NCBI GenBank assembly: GCA_019347775.1
Contig: JAHWKP010000100.1
Location: 1 to 6,281 of the forward strand
Source: Actinomycetota bacterium
Lineage (GTDB): Bacteria; Actinomycetota; Acidimicrobiia; Acidimicrobiales; JAHWKP01
Length of the DNA: 6,281 nucleotides
Direction of reading: 5' to 3'
Below are positions 5,252-6,281 of the stretch, in pieces. Position numbers and translations under genes: made by a program. How positions within the stretch are numbered: position 1 is the stretch's first letter; each line of letters starts with the position of its first letter. The notes beneath the pieces were generated by a model. It was given only the letters and a program-made list of their open reading frames with translations. It did not search any database and had not been told where the DNA came from.

Positions 5252-6281
5252 CTAGTCGAACTGCGGTTGCGACTCCCGGGGTTCCGAGTCGACACCGGGA
5301 CCCGTTTCCACCGGGGCGAGATGCTCGTCGGTGACGGCCGGCACCGTGAACACGGCCCCGTCAGAGGCGTCGATGAGAAAGGCCGGCACGAGGTAGTCCC
5401 CAGCCAGTTGCTGCACGTTGCCTACCTGCAGCAGGAGCACGAGGCGAATACCCGTGACCACCGTCTCTACGGCTGTCCCGTCCCGCGGGTCGGGCGCGAC
5501 CGCGGGCTCTGCGCCTCCCGGCGGGGGCACCGTCGCCGTGGGCTGCAGCCGGCTCAGCGCCTCCCTGGCTCCGACGAGCGGATATCTCCCGAGCAGCTCC
5601 ACGTCGGGAACCATTCCCGTACCGGCCACTACTTCGGCGTCCTCGCCGATCGACAAGTGGGTCTCCATTCCGACCGCGGCGAGCCCGCCGACTGACACCT
5701 CGGCCAGAACCTCCCACGCCGATCCGTCGGCGGCGGCGGCGAGAGTCGTGCGGGCGACTTCCAGGCCCATGGCGTTGAGGACCTCGCGGGTACGGCTTTC
5801 CGCGGCCTGGGGATCGGGAAGCTCGAACGAGGGCTCGTCGGACTCGAATGGGAAGGGACGGGTTACCGGAGTCGGATCCGGACACACCTGTGCGCACACC
5901 TGGCCGGGCGGACACGCCACCGGCGGACACCGCGCCTCCTCAGTGGCCGACCCCTGACTTTCGGAGCCAGTCGATCCGCTCGAGGTGCCGCCCTGAGCAG
6001 AGCCTGACGTGCCGACCCCGGACGCGGGGCAGGAGACGGTTCCGTCCGAGGACACCACCGCGTCCGGGCGGTCGAGACATTCCGCGTCGCCCCGTGTGAG
6101 GGTCCACGGGTGCCCGGGCGCCTTGCCGACCCGGAGAACGCGGTCGCTGCCGCTGTCGGTGACGAGGAAGGCGCTGTCGGTGGAACGGGCGTCGGATCCG
6201 GCGGTCATCCCCAAGGCCACGCTGAGGGCCGTCACTATCTCCGGACTCGTCGCCGCGTTGAGCCGATCACCCCTGGTCCTC
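5252..6281 (-). CDS. Unrecognised, probably extracytoplasmic protein, C-terminal part
   Basis: I do not recognise this family. The frame is open from the window edge to the TAG at 5254-5252, about 343 codons, and the true N-terminus is probably outside the window. A GTG at 6235 exists, but its GGAG is only 3 bases away and coherent sequence continues upstream. Residues below are counted from that GTG. After a first segment (SAFLVTDSGSDRVLRVG, 21-37) there are two cysteines (53 and 69). Next comes a Ser/Gly/Thr-rich linker (about 72-100), then a Pro/Cys segment with Cys103, 108, 114 and 118 (CPPVACPPGQVC, CAQVC). A soluble domain of about 200 residues follows, with YPLVGAREALSRL (218-230), a Pro-rich spacer (236-250), the hydrophobic strand GIRLVLLLQV (262-271) and YLVPAFLIDASDGAVFTVPAV (281-301). 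The six Cys and the linker suggest disulfides outside the membrane; this is inference. Its stop is 44 bases before ffh, in the same direction, so co-transcription is possible. Confidence 0.72.
   Translation of the reverse strand, partial: RTRGDRLNAATSPEIVTALSVALGMTAGSDARSTDSAFLVTDSGSDRVLRVGKAPGHPWTLTRGDAECLDRPDAVVSSDGTVSCPASGVGTSGSAQGGTSSGSTGSESQGSATEEARCPPVACPPGQVCAQVCPDPTPVTRPFPFESDEPSFELPDPQAAESRTREVLNAMGLEVARTTLAAAADGSAWEVLAEVSVGGLAAVGMETHLSIGEDAEVVAGTGMVPDVELLGRYPLVGAREALSRLQPTATVPPPGGAEPAVAPDPRDGTAVETVVTGIRLVLLLQVGNVQQLAGDYLVPAFLIDASDGAVFTVPAVTDEHLAPVETGPGVDSEPRESQPQFD

Noticed and set aside
4317..5255. Open plus-strand frame of 312 codons opposite ffh
   Set aside because: It lies entirely antisense to an intact, motif-complete ffh, and its product has no recognisable motif. 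Long antisense frames are expected from the strong third-position GC bias of the real gene.

Overview
This window comes from a GC-rich bacterial chromosome, most likely an actinobacterium. The evidence is a DUF2469 gene beside lepB (a family I know from Actinobacteria), an Ffh with actinobacterial features (DLQRPAA, a longer loop before DTAGR, FASxGEKL), a C-terminally extended bS16, and GTG starts. An Acidimicrobiia-like lineage is possible, but the sequence alone does not settle it.

Every gene I can support lies on the minus strand, so transcription runs from high to low coordinates. In that order they are: the C-terminal part of an unrecognised, probably exported protein (6281-5252); ffh (5207-3738); rpsP (3688-3251); a KhpA-type KH-domain gene (3254-2976); rimM (2965-2417); trmD (2420-1689); rplS (1559-1017); lepB (about 940-296); and the start of a DUF2469 gene (231 to beyond base 1). 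From ffh on, this is the widespread ffh-rpsP-khpA-rimM-trmD-rplS-lepB housekeeping cluster. It joins protein targeting and export (Ffh, signal peptidase I) with ribosome assembly and translation (bS16, KhpA, RimM, TrmD, bL19). Gaps are short, with ATGA overlaps at rpsP/khpA and rimM/trmD. No stretch over 300 bases lacks a gene. The longest gap, 129 bases between trmD and rplS, holds a repeat element.

There is no defence system, mobile element, CRISPR array or RNA gene here. The most unusual feature is a two-copy structured repeat: a perfect 25-bp identity, a 3-base spacer and a GC-rich hairpin, in the same orientation. One copy lies between trmD and rplS. The other lies inside the 3' end of rimM and encodes the last part of RimM. 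Other points are a Glu where the catalytic Asp of TrmD is expected, Ala/Glu-rich tails on both ribosomal proteins (the bL19 tail has a 33-bp DNA repeat), the absence of rnhB between lepB and DUF2469, and the unrecognised Cys-containing protein upstream of ffh.
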